Part shown: one piece after another, positions 45,570-53,944 of the stretch
Numbering within the stretch: the stretch's first letter is position 1
How the letters are laid out: each line of letters starts with the position of its first letter
DNA from: Neomegalonema sp.
GTDB lineage: Bacteria > Pseudomonadota > Alphaproteobacteria > Rhodobacterales > Rhodobacteraceae
Direction: 5' to 3'
DNA: 53,944 bases
Assembly (NCBI GenBank): GCA_022760435.1
Contig: JALEFY010000015.1
Coordinates: forward strand, 1 to 53,944
Program-made: the position numbers and the translations under genes
The notes under the pieces: model-generated
Databases searched by the model: none
The model's input: the letters and a program-made list of their open reading frames with translations, nothing else
Told to the model about the DNA's origin: nothing

Positions 45570-46739
45570 ATGGACGTCTCATCCCCCACACCTGCCACCG
45601 GTCCCCTGAGCGGGGTGCGGATCGTCGAGTTTGCCGGCATCGGCCCCGGCCCCTTCGCGGCGATGATGCTCGCCGATCACGGGGCGGAGGTGATCCGGAT
45701 CGAGCGGCCGGGCGGGCTGACCGCCGGGCTCGGCAATCCGGCGCAGACCGATATCCTGCTGCGCGGGCGCAAGCGGATGGAGGTCGACCTGAAGGCGCCG
45801 GAGGGCCGGGCCGTGGTGCTCGATCTGCTCGCGAACGCCGATGGGCTGATCGAGGGCTATCGGCCCGGCGTGATGGAGCGGCTTGGGCTTGGGCCTGCGC
45901 AGGTCCATGCGCGGGCGAGGCGACTGGTCTATGGCCGGATGACCGGTTGGGGGCAGGAGGGGCCGCTGGCTCATGCCGCAGGTCACGACATCACCTATAT
46001 CGCGCTCTCCGGCGCGCTGCACGCAATCGGACGCGCGGGCGAGGCACCGGTGGTGCCGCTCAATCTGGTGGGTGATTTCGGCGGCGGCGCGATGATGCTG
46101 GCCTTCGGGATGCTGGCCGGCCTGCTCCACGCCCAACGCACGGGCGAAGGCCAGATCGTCGATGCGGCGATGACCGATGGCGCGGCGCTCCTGATGGCGA
46201 TGATGTACACCCTGCACGGGCAGGGCCTGTGGGAAGATGCGCGCGGGGCCAATATCCTCGATGGCGGCGTACCCTATTACGACACCTATGAGACCGCGGA
46301 TGGACGCCATATCGCGCTCGGCCCGATCGAGCCCGGCTTTTTCGCGCAGTTTCTGACGCTCGTGGGGCTTGCGGGCGATCCGGACTTCGACGCCCAGAAT
46401 GACCGCGCGCTCTGGCCGCGCCAGCGTGACCGGCTGCGGGCTTTGTTCCTGAGCCGCACGCAAGCGGAGTGGGATGCGCTGCTGCTCGGCACCGATGCCT
46501 GTTATGCGCCGGTGCTCTCACTGCGCGAGGCGCCGCAGCATCCGCATAACCGCGCCCGCGCCACCTTTGTCGAGAGCGGCGGGATCACCCAGCCCGCCCC
46601 GGCGCCGCGCTTTTCCGCCTGCCCGCCGCGCGCGCCGCAGATGGCCGATGCCTCGACCCAGACCCGCGAGCTGCTGACCCAGATCGGCTATGACCCCGCG
46701 CGGATCGAGGCCCTGTGCGAGAGCGGCACCCTGCGCTGA
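45570..46739 (+). CDS. CaiB/BaiF CoA-transferase family protein (alpha-methylacyl-CoA racemase-like)
   Basis: A 389-residue class III CoA-transferase fold. [33 protein letters not shown] opens the domain as in alpha-methylacyl-CoA racemases; [13 protein letters not shown] contains the catalytic Asp, [11 protein letters not shown] and [20 protein letters not shown] follow. The close match of the first motif to AMACR (which epimerises 2-methylacyl-CoA in branched-chain lipid degradation) favours racemase over transferase. GAGAGAGAAGG lies shortly before ATG 45570; 47 residues of open frame upstream are not family-like. Fits the acyl-CoA theme of the right-hand end. Confidence 0.9.
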   Translation: MDVSSPTPATGPLSGVRIVEFAGIGPGPFAAMMLADHGAEVIRIERPGGLTAGLGNPAQTDILLRGRKRMEVDLKAPEGRAVVLDLLANADGLIEGYRPGVMERLGLGPAQVHARARRLVYGRMTGWGQEGPLAHAAGHDITYIALSGALHAIGRAGEAPVVPLNLVGDFGGGAMMLAFGMLAGLLHAQRTGEGQIVDAAMTDGAALLMAMMYTLHGQGLWEDARGANILDGGVPYYDTYETADGRHIALGPIEPGFFAQFLTLVGLAGDPDFDAQNDRALWPRQRDRLRALFLSRTQAEWDALLLGTDACYAPVLSLREAPQHPHNRARATFVESGGITQPAPAPRFSACPPRAPQMADASTQTRELLTQIGYDPARIEALCESGTLR

Positions 46740-46850
46740 GCGCGCAGGGACGAAGCGGCGCGCGGGAGGGGCGCCAAGGGAGGCGCGAGAGGGGCGCGCG
46801 AGGGCAACTGTGTCGATGCCGTCGGGCGTTGGGGGGCTTGTGGGACGATG

Positions 46851-46879
46851 GATCCTCTGGACAAGCCCGAGGATGACAG
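46851..46879. repeat. dispersed palindromic element, type 1
   Basis: GATCCTCTGGACAAGCCCGA followed by GGATGACAG, with arms ATCCTC (46852-46857) and GAGGAT (46869-46874), is a variant of the palindromes scattered between genes of many alphaproteobacteria. Confidence 0.65.
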
Positions 46880-46975
46880 GGTGTCGGATGGCGGGCACGA
46901 GGATGGCAGCATGTCGAGAGGCGGCTGGCGAGGCGAATGTTCGGCGTAATGGTCCCTCTCGCCCCTCCCGTTGTC

Positions 46976-46998
46976 ATTGCCGGACTTGTTCCGGCAAT
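46976..46998. repeat. dispersed palindromic element, type 2
   Basis: ATTGCCGGA-CTTGT-TCCGGCAAT is a perfect 9-bp palindrome preceded by GTC and followed by CCA, the widespread alphaproteobacterial intergenic element. It sits in a convergent intergenic region, where such hairpins often terminate or stabilise transcripts. Confidence 0.8.
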
Positions 46999-47084
46999 CC
47001 ATCGGGCCGTGAGTGCGGGCGGCAGGGGCGTGCGAGGCGATCTGTGTTGAAGGCGTCAGGCGCGAGAGGGGCCGGCGGGCTGCC

Positions 47085-49274
47085 CTACCCCGCCGCCTTG
47101 AGCTCCAGCCGCCGCTTGTGCAGCACCGGCTCGGTATAGCCCGACGGCTGCTCGCGCCCTTTGAGCACCAGATCGAGCGCCGCCTGGAACGCGATCGAGC
47201 CCTCGAAGTCCGGCGCCATCGGGCGATAGGCGGGATCGGAAGCGTTCTGCCGGTCCACCACCGCCGCCATGCGCTGCATGGTCTCGACGATCTGCTCCTC
47301 GCTCACCACGCCCTGATGCAGCCAGTTGGCCAGCATCTGGCTGGAGATCCGGCAGGTCGCGCGATCCTCCATCAAGCCGACATCGTTGATATCGGGCACT
47401 TTCGAGCAGCCAACACCCTGATCGACCCAGCGCACCACATAGCCAAGGATGCCTTGCGCGTTGTTGTCGAGCTCGGCGCGGATCTCTTCCTCGCTCCAGT
47501 TCTCGCGATCGCAAAGCGGGATGGTCAGCAGCTCCTCGAGCCGCGCGCGCGGGCCCTTGGTCTTGATCTCGTTCAGGATCTCGCCCTGACGCGCGGGGAC
47601 ATCGACTTTGTGATAATGGGTGGCGTGCAGCACGGCGGCGGTTGGCGAGGGCACCCAGGCGCAATTCGCCCCGGCCTCGGGATGGCCGATCTTCTGCTCG
47701 AGCATCGCCGCCATCAGATCGGGCATCGCCCACATGCCCTTGCCGATCTGCGCCCGGCCCTTGAGCCCGCAGGCAAGGCCGGTATCGACATTCCATTTCT
47801 CATAGGCCTGGATCCATGCCTGACCCTTCATGTCCGCCTTGCGGATCATCGGCCCGGCCTCCATCGAGGTATGGATCTCATCCCCGGTGCGATCGAGGAA
47901 CCCAGTGTTGATGAACACCACCCGGTTCTGCGCCGCACGAATGCACTCATGCAGATTGACGGTGGTGCGCCGCTCCTCATCCATCACCCCCATCTTGATG
48001 GTGAAGCGCGCAAGGCCCATCAGATCCTCGACCCGCGCGAACAGCGTGTCGGCGAAGGCGACCTCCTCGGGCCCGTGCATCTTCGGCTTGACGATATAGA
48101 CCGAGCCATGGCGCGAGTTGCGATAGGGGTGATCAGCGTTCTTGTAGACATCATGCAGCGCGATCAGAACGGTGATCACCGCATCGAGCATCCCCTCGAA
48201 AACTTCCTCGCCGCTCTCGTCGAGGATCGCCGGATTGCGCATCAGATGCCCGACATTGCGCACCAGCATCAGCGAGCGGCCGGGCAAGCGCAGCGCGCCC
48301 CCGCCCACCGCCTCATAGACCCGATCGGGCTGAAGGCTGCGGGTGATGGTCTGACCGTTCTTATCGAAGCTCTCCGCCAGATCGCCCTTCATCAGCCCCA
48401 GCCAATTGCGATAGACCCCGACCTTGTCCTCGGCATCGACCGCCGCCACCGAGTCCTCGCAATCCTGGATGGTGGAGACCGCTGCCTCGAGGATCACATC
48501 GGCGAGCCCGGCGGGATCGGTGGCGCCGATGGCATGGGCGCGGTCGATCATCAGCTCCAGATGCAGGTTGTTGTTCTCGAGCAGGATCGCCGAAGGCGCC
48601 GTGATCTCGCCGCGATACCCCTTGAGCTGGGTCGGGCGCGCAAGCCGCGTCTCCTGTCCCCCGCTCAGCATTGCCACCAGATGCGCGTTCTCGATCCGGT
48701 AGCCGGTCACCTCGGCATGCGAGCCAAAGGCCAGCGGCACAGCGTCATCGAGGAACGCCTTCGCCCAGGCCACCACCCGCGCCCCGCGCGCCGGGTCATA
48801 GCCGCCTTTGCTCGGCGCATCCCCGAGCGCATCGGTGCCATACAGCGCGTCATAGAGCGAGCCCCAGCGCGCATTGGCGGCATTGAGCGCGTAGCGGGCA
48901 TTGGAGATCGGCACCACCAATTGCGGCCCGGCGATGCGGGTGAATTCGTCATCGACGAAGCTGGTCTCGACCGCGAAGGGCTCGCCCTTGGGCACCAGAT
49001 AACCGATCTTGCGCAAGAACGCTTCATATTCAATCGGGTCGATGACATCGCCGCGCTGCTGAATATGCCAATCATCGATCTGCTGTTGGATCGTCTCGCG
49101 CTTGGCCAGCAACGCGCGATTGGTCGGGGTCAGGTCATGGATCAGCGCGTCAAGCCCGGCCCAGAACCCGTCCGCCGCGATGCCGGTCCCCGGCAACGCT
49201 TCGTCTTCAAGAAAGCGGCGCAGGACAGGGGCAACGCGCAGGCGCCCGATCGTTTCATAGGCATTCTGTGACAT
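47085..49274 (-). CDS. glcB: malate synthase G
   Basis: Condenses glyoxylate with acetyl-CoA to malate. 729 residues, the long G isoform. Typical motifs: [13 protein letters not shown] and [25 protein letters not shown] in the N-terminal clasp, [15 protein letters not shown] in the barrel (catalytic Asp/Glu region), [32 protein letters not shown], and the C-terminal plug with [20 protein letters not shown]. The ATG at 49274 fits the family start [11 protein letters not shown]; the ribosome site is GGAG. Isocitrate lyase or glycolate oxidase genes are not in the window. Confidence 0.96.
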   Translation of the reverse strand: MSQNAYETIGRLRVAPVLRRFLEDEALPGTGIAADGFWAGLDALIHDLTPTNRALLAKRETIQQQIDDWHIQQRGDVIDPIEYEAFLRKIGYLVPKGEPFAVETSFVDDEFTRIAGPQLVVPISNARYALNAANARWGSLYDALYGTDALGDAPSKGGYDPARGARVVAWAKAFLDDAVPLAFGSHAEVTGYRIENAHLVAMLSGGQETRLARPTQLKGYRGEITAPSAILLENNNLHLELMIDRAHAIGATDPAGLADVILEAAVSTIQDCEDSVAAVDAEDKVGVYRNWLGLMKGDLAESFDKNGQTITRSLQPDRVYEAVGGGALRLPGRSLMLVRNVGHLMRNPAILDESGEEVFEGMLDAVITVLIALHDVYKNADHPYRNSRHGSVYIVKPKMHGPEEVAFADTLFARVEDLMGLARFTIKMGVMDEERRTTVNLHECIRAAQNRVVFINTGFLDRTGDEIHTSMEAGPMIRKADMKGQAWIQAYEKWNVDTGLACGLKGRAQIGKGMWAMPDLMAAMLEQKIGHPEAGANCAWVPSPTAAVLHATHYHKVDVPARQGEILNEIKTKGPRARLEELLTIPLCDRENWSEEEIRAELDNNAQGILGYVVRWVDQGVGCSKVPDINDVGLMEDRATCRISSQMLANWLHQGVVSEEQIVETMQRMAAVVDRQNASDPAYRPMAPDFEGSIAFQAALDLVLKGREQPSGYTEPVLHKRRLELKAAG

Positions 49275-49565
49275 TGGCGGCTCCATCGGATCAGATTTCT
49301 GACCGGTTTGGACCAAGCCTCGCCGACTGACAAGCCCCGAGCTGTCCGATAGCTGGGCGCCGGGAGTTCAAAAAACAGCAGACGTGCCTCTAATCCAGAA
49401 AGAGAAATTCGTGATTATTGACGCTCAACTATAACGTGCAAATAAAAACGACCAAAACCAATAAAGGCAAATTGGCAAAACAAAAGGAGGCCATCATCAG
49501 AAATAATATTTTTAGATCAATCTGCCTACCATAAGCCTGTCAGCTCATCGAACAGGACCGAGATC
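49275..49565. other. 291-base AT-rich divergent promoter region
   Basis: Between glcB and the chemoreceptor the sequence is markedly AT-rich from about 49380 to 49540 (runs such as AAATAATATTTTTAG). A GGAGG lies at about 49486 but no gene starts near it. It probably carries both promoters; I cannot place -35/-10 elements with confidence. Confidence 0.45.
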
Positions 49566-51854
49566 ATGAAACTCTCGAATGGCAGCCTTGGTAAGATTGC
49601 AAGTTACTTCAAATTATTCGCATTAAACAGCCTGCCAGCGAGATTTATCACCATGTCAGCCGGTGTGCTGGCCCTGTTCCTGGGCTTTGGCGCCTTTACC
49701 TGGCAGGCTTCGCAAGATGTCGAACAGGCGGTCACCGTTCTGGAGCAGCGCAAGCTCGATGCCGCAGCGGTCAATGAATATCAGATGAGCCTGCGCCAAG
49801 TGCAGATCCTGTCCGAACGCATCGCCTCCGGGGAGCTGAAGCCCGAAGATGCGCAAGCCAAAGCGATCCTTCAGCAACTGAACGAAGACACGCAAACCAT
49901 CGCCGATCTGCTGACCCGCTCGGGCCAAGAGGCCGATGCGCAAGCCGCCACCGACTTCGTTACCTCTCTGGAGAACCATCTGTTCGAGGTCACCCGCGGC
50001 CGCTGGAACATGCGCGAAGGGCGGCTTGTGGTGATCATGAGCCTTGGCGCGCCCGACATATCGATCCAACCGGTAGTGAAAACCCTGCGCGGGCTCAACA
50101 CCCCCGAAGCCGGGCAATTGGCCACAGATCTGCACACCGCTCTTCTGGCGACGCGCGACAAACTGCATGAGAGCGTCGCAGCTCCCAATGAGCAGAATAT
50201 CGAGCAAAGCCGCAATGGCCTGCTCGACCTGCAAGAGAAGATCGATGCCGCCCGCCTCGCGATGAAGGCCGCCCCGCGCTCCGAGCGCCGTTCGATCAAG
50301 TATTTCGCCCGCGATCGTGACCTGCTTAGCTCAGGGATCATGCAATTGTCCGGCGCTGTGGCCGCATTCGATGAGGTCTCGGCACAGTTGACCGAGAAAG
50401 TCGATGCCCGCCTCGCCGCGGCAGAAAACCTCGCAAAGGCTTTCGGCGTCAGCGAAGCAGAAGCCTTGTCCACCGCCGAGGCCGCGGCCAAAAATATCGG
50501 CTTCGGCACCCTCATCGTCGCCGGATTGTTCATTGTGGGAACCGTTCTTGGTTCGGCGTTCTTCCATTACAGCAGCGTGCGTCCCCTGCGCCAGGCCCTC
50601 GACGCCTTGCGCGATGTCGCAGCGGGTCGGCAAGCGCCGGATCTGCCAAGATCAATGATGCAGGAAGTCCAGCAGCTTTCGAGCGGCGTGCGCGGCCTGA
50701 TCCAGCAGCGCGAGGAGATCTGCGCCATGACCGCGCGCGAGGAAGAGGCGCGTGCAGAGCGGCAAGCCCAGCGCGCAGCGATGCTGGCCGATCTGAGCGA
50801 AGCCTTTGGCTCGGTGGCCAAGGCGGCAGCGCAAGGCGATTTCTCGGTCCGGGTCGAGCGTCACTTTGATGACGCCGCCCTCAATGAGCTGAGCGCCCAT
50901 CTCAATACCCTGCTTGCCAATACCGATCGCGGCATCGGCAGTGTCGCCGCCCTGCTCGCGCGTCTCGCCCAAGGTGAGCTTGACGTCGCGCCCGACACCC
51001 GTCTCGCCGGCGCCTTTGCCCAATTGCAGGGCGATGCCGGGCAATTGGCCGCGCGCCTGAGCGCAATCACCGATGATATCAAGTCGGCGACCAATATCGT
51101 GCGCAACAGTGCCCAAAACATCGCCGCCGGAGCCTCCGACCTTGCCCGCAATGCCGAGCAGCAGGCGAGCACCGTCGAGAACACCAAGACCAGCATGACC
51201 GCCGTCGCAGAGCAGTTCGCCCAGACCGCCGAGCAATCGCGCCAGGCCTCCAACGCCGCGCAATCGGCCACCCGCCACGCGCAGGACGGCGCCGATATCG
51301 TCGGCACCGCCGTGAACGCGATGAGCCGGATCGCCGATCACGCCCAGACCATCGCCGACAAGACCCGGATCATCGATGCAATTGCCTTCCAGACCAACCT
51401 GCTCGCGCTGAACGCATCGGTCGAGGCCGCACGCGCTGGCGAAGCCGGCAAGGGCTTTGCGGTCGTGGCATCGGAAGTCCGGGCGCTGGCCACCCGCGCC
51501 GCCGACGCCTCGCGCGAGATCAACGCCCTCGTGTCCGCCGCCAATACCGAGATCGAAGGCGGCGTAACCCTGGTCAACCAGAGCGGCGCCGCGCTCGACA
51601 AGATCGCCGAGGCTGCGGGCCGGGTGACCGCGCTCGTTGACACTCTGGCCCATAGCAGTGAAGAGCAGCGCGAAAGCGTAAGAGCGGCCAGCGCGGGCTT
51701 TGATCAGATCGACGCCTATGCCTCGCGCAATGCTCAGACCGCCGAGAACAGCGAGCAGGACACCGACGCACTGATCGCCCGGGTCGATGAGCTTGAGCAG
51801 CTTCTGGCCTTCTTCAAGCGCAACCAGATGCCGGGTCAAAGCGCGGCGGCGTGA
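49566..51854 (+). CDS. methyl-accepting chemotaxis protein
   Basis: A 762-residue chemoreceptor. Transmembrane helix 1 is at about 27-46, followed by a long all-helical periplasmic sensor (about 48-315, bimodular-type), TM2 at about 317-340, a HAMP domain and a second HAMP-like segment (about 430-495), then the cytoplasmic signalling domain. The hairpin tip is strongly conserved: [20 protein letters not shown], then [15 protein letters not shown]. No C-terminal NWETF-like tether for CheR is present. It stands alone with no che genes nearby. The weak ribosome site (GGA) leaves the start slightly uncertain. Confidence 0.94.
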   Translation: MKLSNGSLGKIASYFKLFALNSLPARFITMSAGVLALFLGFGAFTWQASQDVEQAVTVLEQRKLDAAAVNEYQMSLRQVQILSERIASGELKPEDAQAKAILQQLNEDTQTIADLLTRSGQEADAQAATDFVTSLENHLFEVTRGRWNMREGRLVVIMSLGAPDISIQPVVKTLRGLNTPEAGQLATDLHTALLATRDKLHESVAAPNEQNIEQSRNGLLDLQEKIDAARLAMKAAPRSERRSIKYFARDRDLLSSGIMQLSGAVAAFDEVSAQLTEKVDARLAAAENLAKAFGVSEAEALSTAEAAAKNIGFGTLIVAGLFIVGTVLGSAFFHYSSVRPLRQALDALRDVAAGRQAPDLPRSMMQEVQQLSSGVRGLIQQREEICAMTAREEEARAERQAQRAAMLADLSEAFGSVAKAAAQGDFSVRVERHFDDAALNELSAHLNTLLANTDRGIGSVAALLARLAQGELDVAPDTRLAGAFAQLQGDAGQLAARLSAITDDIKSATNIVRNSAQNIAAGASDLARNAEQQASTVENTKTSMTAVAEQFAQTAEQSRQASNAAQSATRHAQDGADIVGTAVNAMSRIADHAQTIADKTRIIDAIAFQTNLLALNASVEAARAGEAGKGFAVVASEVRALATRAADASREINALVSAANTEIEGGVTLVNQSGAALDKIAEAAGRVTALVDTLAHSSEEQRESVRAASAGFDQIDAYASRNAQTAENSEQDTDALIARVDELEQLLAFFKRNQMPGQSAAA

Positions 51855-51896
51855 CGCTGGGCGCGAGGGCTGCACAGCCCCCGCATCGCCGAACAA

Positions 51897-51970
51897 GCAC
51901 CGCAACGCGTCATGATTTGTGAGCGTGCACCGCAACGCGTCATGACTTCTGAGCGTGCACCGCAACGCGT
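51897..51970. repeat. three-copy 30-bp tandem repeat after the chemoreceptor gene
   Basis: GCACCGCAACGCGT begins at 51897, 51927 and 51957. Full units continue CATGA-TTTGTGAGCGT and CATGACTTCTGAGCGT. The third copy is cut short at the start of a strong hairpin. Confidence 0.9.
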
Positions 51971-52003
51971 CGGAGAACCGGGGTTCGATGCCCCGGTTCT
52001 CCG
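51971..52003. terminator. strong 13-bp hairpin with tRNA-minihelix geometry
   Basis: CGGAGAACCGGGG - TTCGATG - CCCCGGTTCTCCG is a perfect 13-bp stem with a 7-base loop, between the convergent chemoreceptor and acyl-CoA dehydrogenase genes. The simplest role is a terminator, though the following ATATTTGTTG is only moderately T-rich. The stem also parses as a 7-bp acceptor, 5-bp T-stem and a TTCGATG T-loop. Confidence 0.6.
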
Positions 52004-52060
52004 ATATTTGTTGATCTCACGCCAGCTCGCGATGCTCGCGGCTCCGCTGGGGCTCGTTCA

Positions 52061-53821
52061 TCAGGCGATGGCAAGATCCGACGGTTCGATCAGATGTGCC
52101 CCACGCGCGGCGCGCGCTGCGAACCGGCCAAGCGCTTTGGCCTGCGGCAGGACATGGGCAAAATAGAAGGCCGTGCGGCGACGGCGCGAGGCCAGATCGT
52201 CTCGTTCGCGAGCCGCCGCAGCCTGTAGCGCCTCGGCCAGGCCGAAAGCCCCGAGCGTGATCCCAAACAGCTCGAGCACATCGCAAGCCAGCGCCCGCCG
52301 CTCCTCTTCCGAAGCTTCCAGCAGCCAGCCGACGGCCACTTCCAGGCTGTCGAGCCCCCCCACAAGCTCCGCATAGAACGGCATCATCTCCTGCTCCAGG
52401 CTCATCGTCGCGAGCGTGGCACGCAGCTCGGCGATAAGCTCCTGAGCGGCAAAGCCCTTGTCACGCAGGATCTTGCGCCCGACCAGATCAAGCGCCTGAA
52501 TGCCGGTGGTGCCCTCATAGATCGTCGTGATCCGGGCGTCGCGCAGATGCTGGGCCGCGCCGGTCTCCTCGACAAAGCCCATGCCGCCATGCACCTGAAT
52601 GCCAAGCGAGGCGGAAGCGACCGCGGCCTCAGTGCACCAACCCTTCGCAATCGGGATCAACAGATCCACACGGCGTTGGTGATAGTCGCGGGTCGCTTGA
52701 TCCTCACCATAGCGCGCCCGATCAATCGCGGCTGCGGCCTTGAGGGTCAGAATACGACCGGCATCGGTTTTGGTACGCATCAAACCCAACATGCGTTTCA
52801 CATCCGGATGTCCGATGATTGCGCCGTTATTGTCACCATTGGGCGGGACGCCCTGAACACGGTCCTGCGCATAACCAAAGGCTTGCTGGGTCGCGCGTTC
52901 ACCGATGCCGACAGCCTGCACGCCCATCGCCAGTCGCGCGTTGTTCATCATCGCGAACATATAGGCGAGGCCCTTATGCGGCTCGCCGACCAGATATCCC
53001 GTAGCGCCGCCCTTGTCGCCATAGGCCATGGTGCAAGTGGGGCTGGCATGGATCCCCAGCTTGTGTTCGATCGACACGCAGCGCAGATCATTATGCGCGC
53101 CAAGGCTGCCATCTGCATTGACCAGATATTTGGGCACCACAAAGAGCGAAATTCCCTTCACCCCGGCAGGCGCATCGGGCAAGCGCGCCAGCACCAGATG
53201 GATGATGTTTTCGGTCAGGTCGTGCTCGCCATGGGTGATGAAGATCTTCTGCCCGGTGATCTTGAAATGGTCCCCATCGGGCACGGCGCGTGATTTGAGC
53301 GCGCCGAGATCAGAGCCCGCCTGCGGCTCCGTCAGGTTCATCGTCCCCGACCATTCGCCGCTGACAAGCTTCGCCAGGTACAAAGCTTTGAGCTCTTCCG
53401 AGGCATATCCTTCGATGGACTCAATCGCCCCTTGGGTCAGCAGCGAGCACAGGTGAAAGGCACAATTGGCGGAATTGAACATCTCCTGAATACAGGCGTT
53501 CACCACCATGGGAAGGCCCATGCCGCCAACATCGACAGGGGTTGCAGGGCTGTTCCATCCCATTTCGACGATCTGCTGATAGGCCTCTTTCCAGCCGGGG
53601 GGCGTCGTGATGGATCCATCGGAAAAGCCAAGCCCGGCCCGGTCCCCAACCGCATTGAGCGGCGCGAGGACTTTGCCGGTAAACTGGCCCGCAGCTTCCA
53701 AAATCGCCTCGACAGTTTCGGGCGTGGCGTCGGCATAGGCGGGGTGCTGCGACAGATCCTCCAGACCACAAAGGGCCTCAAGAAGGAAGATCATCTCCTG
53801 GACAGGGGCTTGATAGGTCAT
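52061..53821 (-). CDS. acyl-CoA dehydrogenase
   Basis: A 586-residue flavoprotein of the larger acyl-CoA dehydrogenase subgroup (as in DmdC-like or AidB-adjacent enzymes). MTYQAPVQEMIFLLEAL is the characteristic start; MNLTEPQAGSDLGALKSRAV and ITGQKIFITHGEHDLTENI form the flavin-binding beta-domain, and the helical C-terminal domain has YEGTTGIQALDLVGRKIL. It dehydrogenates an acyl-CoA and passes electrons to ETF; the etfA gene ends 16 bases upstream, a fitting operon. The exact acyl substrate (fatty acyl or 3-methylmercaptopropionyl-CoA) cannot be decided. Confidence 0.93.
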   Translation of the reverse strand: MTYQAPVQEMIFLLEALCGLEDLSQHPAYADATPETVEAILEAAGQFTGKVLAPLNAVGDRAGLGFSDGSITTPPGWKEAYQQIVEMGWNSPATPVDVGGMGLPMVVNACIQEMFNSANCAFHLCSLLTQGAIESIEGYASEELKALYLAKLVSGEWSGTMNLTEPQAGSDLGALKSRAVPDGDHFKITGQKIFITHGEHDLTENIIHLVLARLPDAPAGVKGISLFVVPKYLVNADGSLGAHNDLRCVSIEHKLGIHASPTCTMAYGDKGGATGYLVGEPHKGLAYMFAMMNNARLAMGVQAVGIGERATQQAFGYAQDRVQGVPPNGDNNGAIIGHPDVKRMLGLMRTKTDAGRILTLKAAAAIDRARYGEDQATRDYHQRRVDLLIPIAKGWCTEAAVASASLGIQVHGGMGFVEETGAAQHLRDARITTIYEGTTGIQALDLVGRKILRDKGFAAQELIAELRATLATMSLEQEMMPFYAELVGGLDSLEVAVGWLLEASEEERRALACDVLELFGITLGAFGLAEALQAAAARERDDLASRRRRTAFYFAHVLPQAKALGRFAARAARGAHLIEPSDLAIA

Positions 53822-53837
53822 TTTTCCTCTCGCTTTG

Positions 53838-53944
53838 TCACAGCTTCTCGACCAGTTCCGGCACTGCCTCGAACAGGTCAGCGACGAGGCCGTAATCGGC
53901 GATCTGGAAGATCGGGGCTTCCTCGTCCTTGTTGATCGCGACGA
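53838..53944 (-). CDS. etfA: electron transfer flavoprotein alpha subunit, C-terminal end (partial)
   Basis: The minus strand from the window edge to TGA 53838-53840 reads [20 protein letters not shown] then [14 protein letters not shown], the well-known C-terminus of ETF alpha (FAD-binding VAINKD...ADYG). The gene continues beyond the window. It lies 16 bases upstream of the acyl-CoA dehydrogenase, its electron donor. Confidence 0.93.
   Translation of the reverse strand, partial: VAINKDEEAPIFQIADYGLVADLFEAVPELVEKL

Larger units (their letters stand above)
46740..47084. other. 345-base gap with dispersed palindromes
   Basis: The region between the convergent CoA-transferase and malate synthase genes contains G/A-rich repetitive sequence near 46750-46805 and two dispersed palindromic elements (listed separately). 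I see no gene. Peptide fragments such as MDCRNKSGNDN in one frame are the common translation of the palindrome. Confidence 0.6.

Noticed and set aside
47013-49271. 752-residue plus-strand open frame opposite malate synthase
   Set aside because: Same antisense effect; malate synthase G is unambiguous on the minus strand.
51971-52003. functional tRNA gene
   Set aside because: Only acceptor-like and T-arm-like parts exist. D-arm, anticodon arm and CCA are absent.

Overview
The window is a GC-rich, densely coded bacterial chromosome segment with no plasmid, phage or transposase genes. Gene content points to an alphaproteobacterium: a cobT-cobS-J-domain-bolA cluster, sufB/C/D, CcmI, short purS/purQ, NnrU, a citramalate-type isoleucine route, and dispersed alphaproteobacterial palindromes. 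A Hyphomonadaceae/Maricaulaceae-like lineage is my best guess, but this is inference from gene style and not a database result.

Layout. 1-6.6 kb: a degenerate sensor histidine kinase, a convergent unknown membrane protein, guaA, and a tautomerase/LysR divergent pair. 7-12 kb: a DUF218 protein, NnrU, pyrophosphatase, an orphan P-loop protein, ccmI, ruvX and a DUF1289 protein. 12-16.2 kb (minus strand): sufB, a Uma2-type nuclease, sufC, sufD. 16.4-21.7 kb (minus): gltX, cysS, cimA and a squalene-synthase-like gene. 21.9-28.2 kb (plus): an RNA methyltransferase, purC-purS-purQ, and M18 and M17 aminopeptidases. 28.4-32.3 kb: a secreted phytase-like protein, a DsbA-fold isomerase and a dienelactone hydrolase. 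32.3-36.5 kb: cobT-cobS-J-domain (minus) with bolA divergent. 36.7-39.3 kb: a decayed lipoprotein/lysozyme locus and a divergent XRE regulator/beta-propeller pair. 39.3-42.9 kb (minus): a SUKH-like protein followed by an AAA+ ATPase, a membrane protein and a membrane TPR protein. 43.1-45.3 kb: a periplasmic-binding-protein/pentameric-channel fusion. 45.6-53.9 kb: a CaiB/BaiF CoA-transferase, malate synthase G, a chemoreceptor, and acyl-CoA dehydrogenase downstream of the etfA 3' end.

Most genes serve core metabolism: purine nucleotides, aminoacylation, Fe-S assembly, isoleucine, glyoxylate use and acyl-CoA oxidation. The most unusual coding feature is the single-chain fusion of a type-1 periplasmic solute-binding domain to a complete pentameric ligand-gated channel (43085-45328). 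The best candidate for an uncharacterised multi-gene system is the compact AAA+/membrane/TPR operon at 39307-42124. Non-coding DNA holds several short tandem arrays (periods 32, 14, 18, 15 and 30 bp), a tRNA-minihelix-shaped hairpin, dispersed palindromes and several inverted repeats placed where operators or attenuators would sit.
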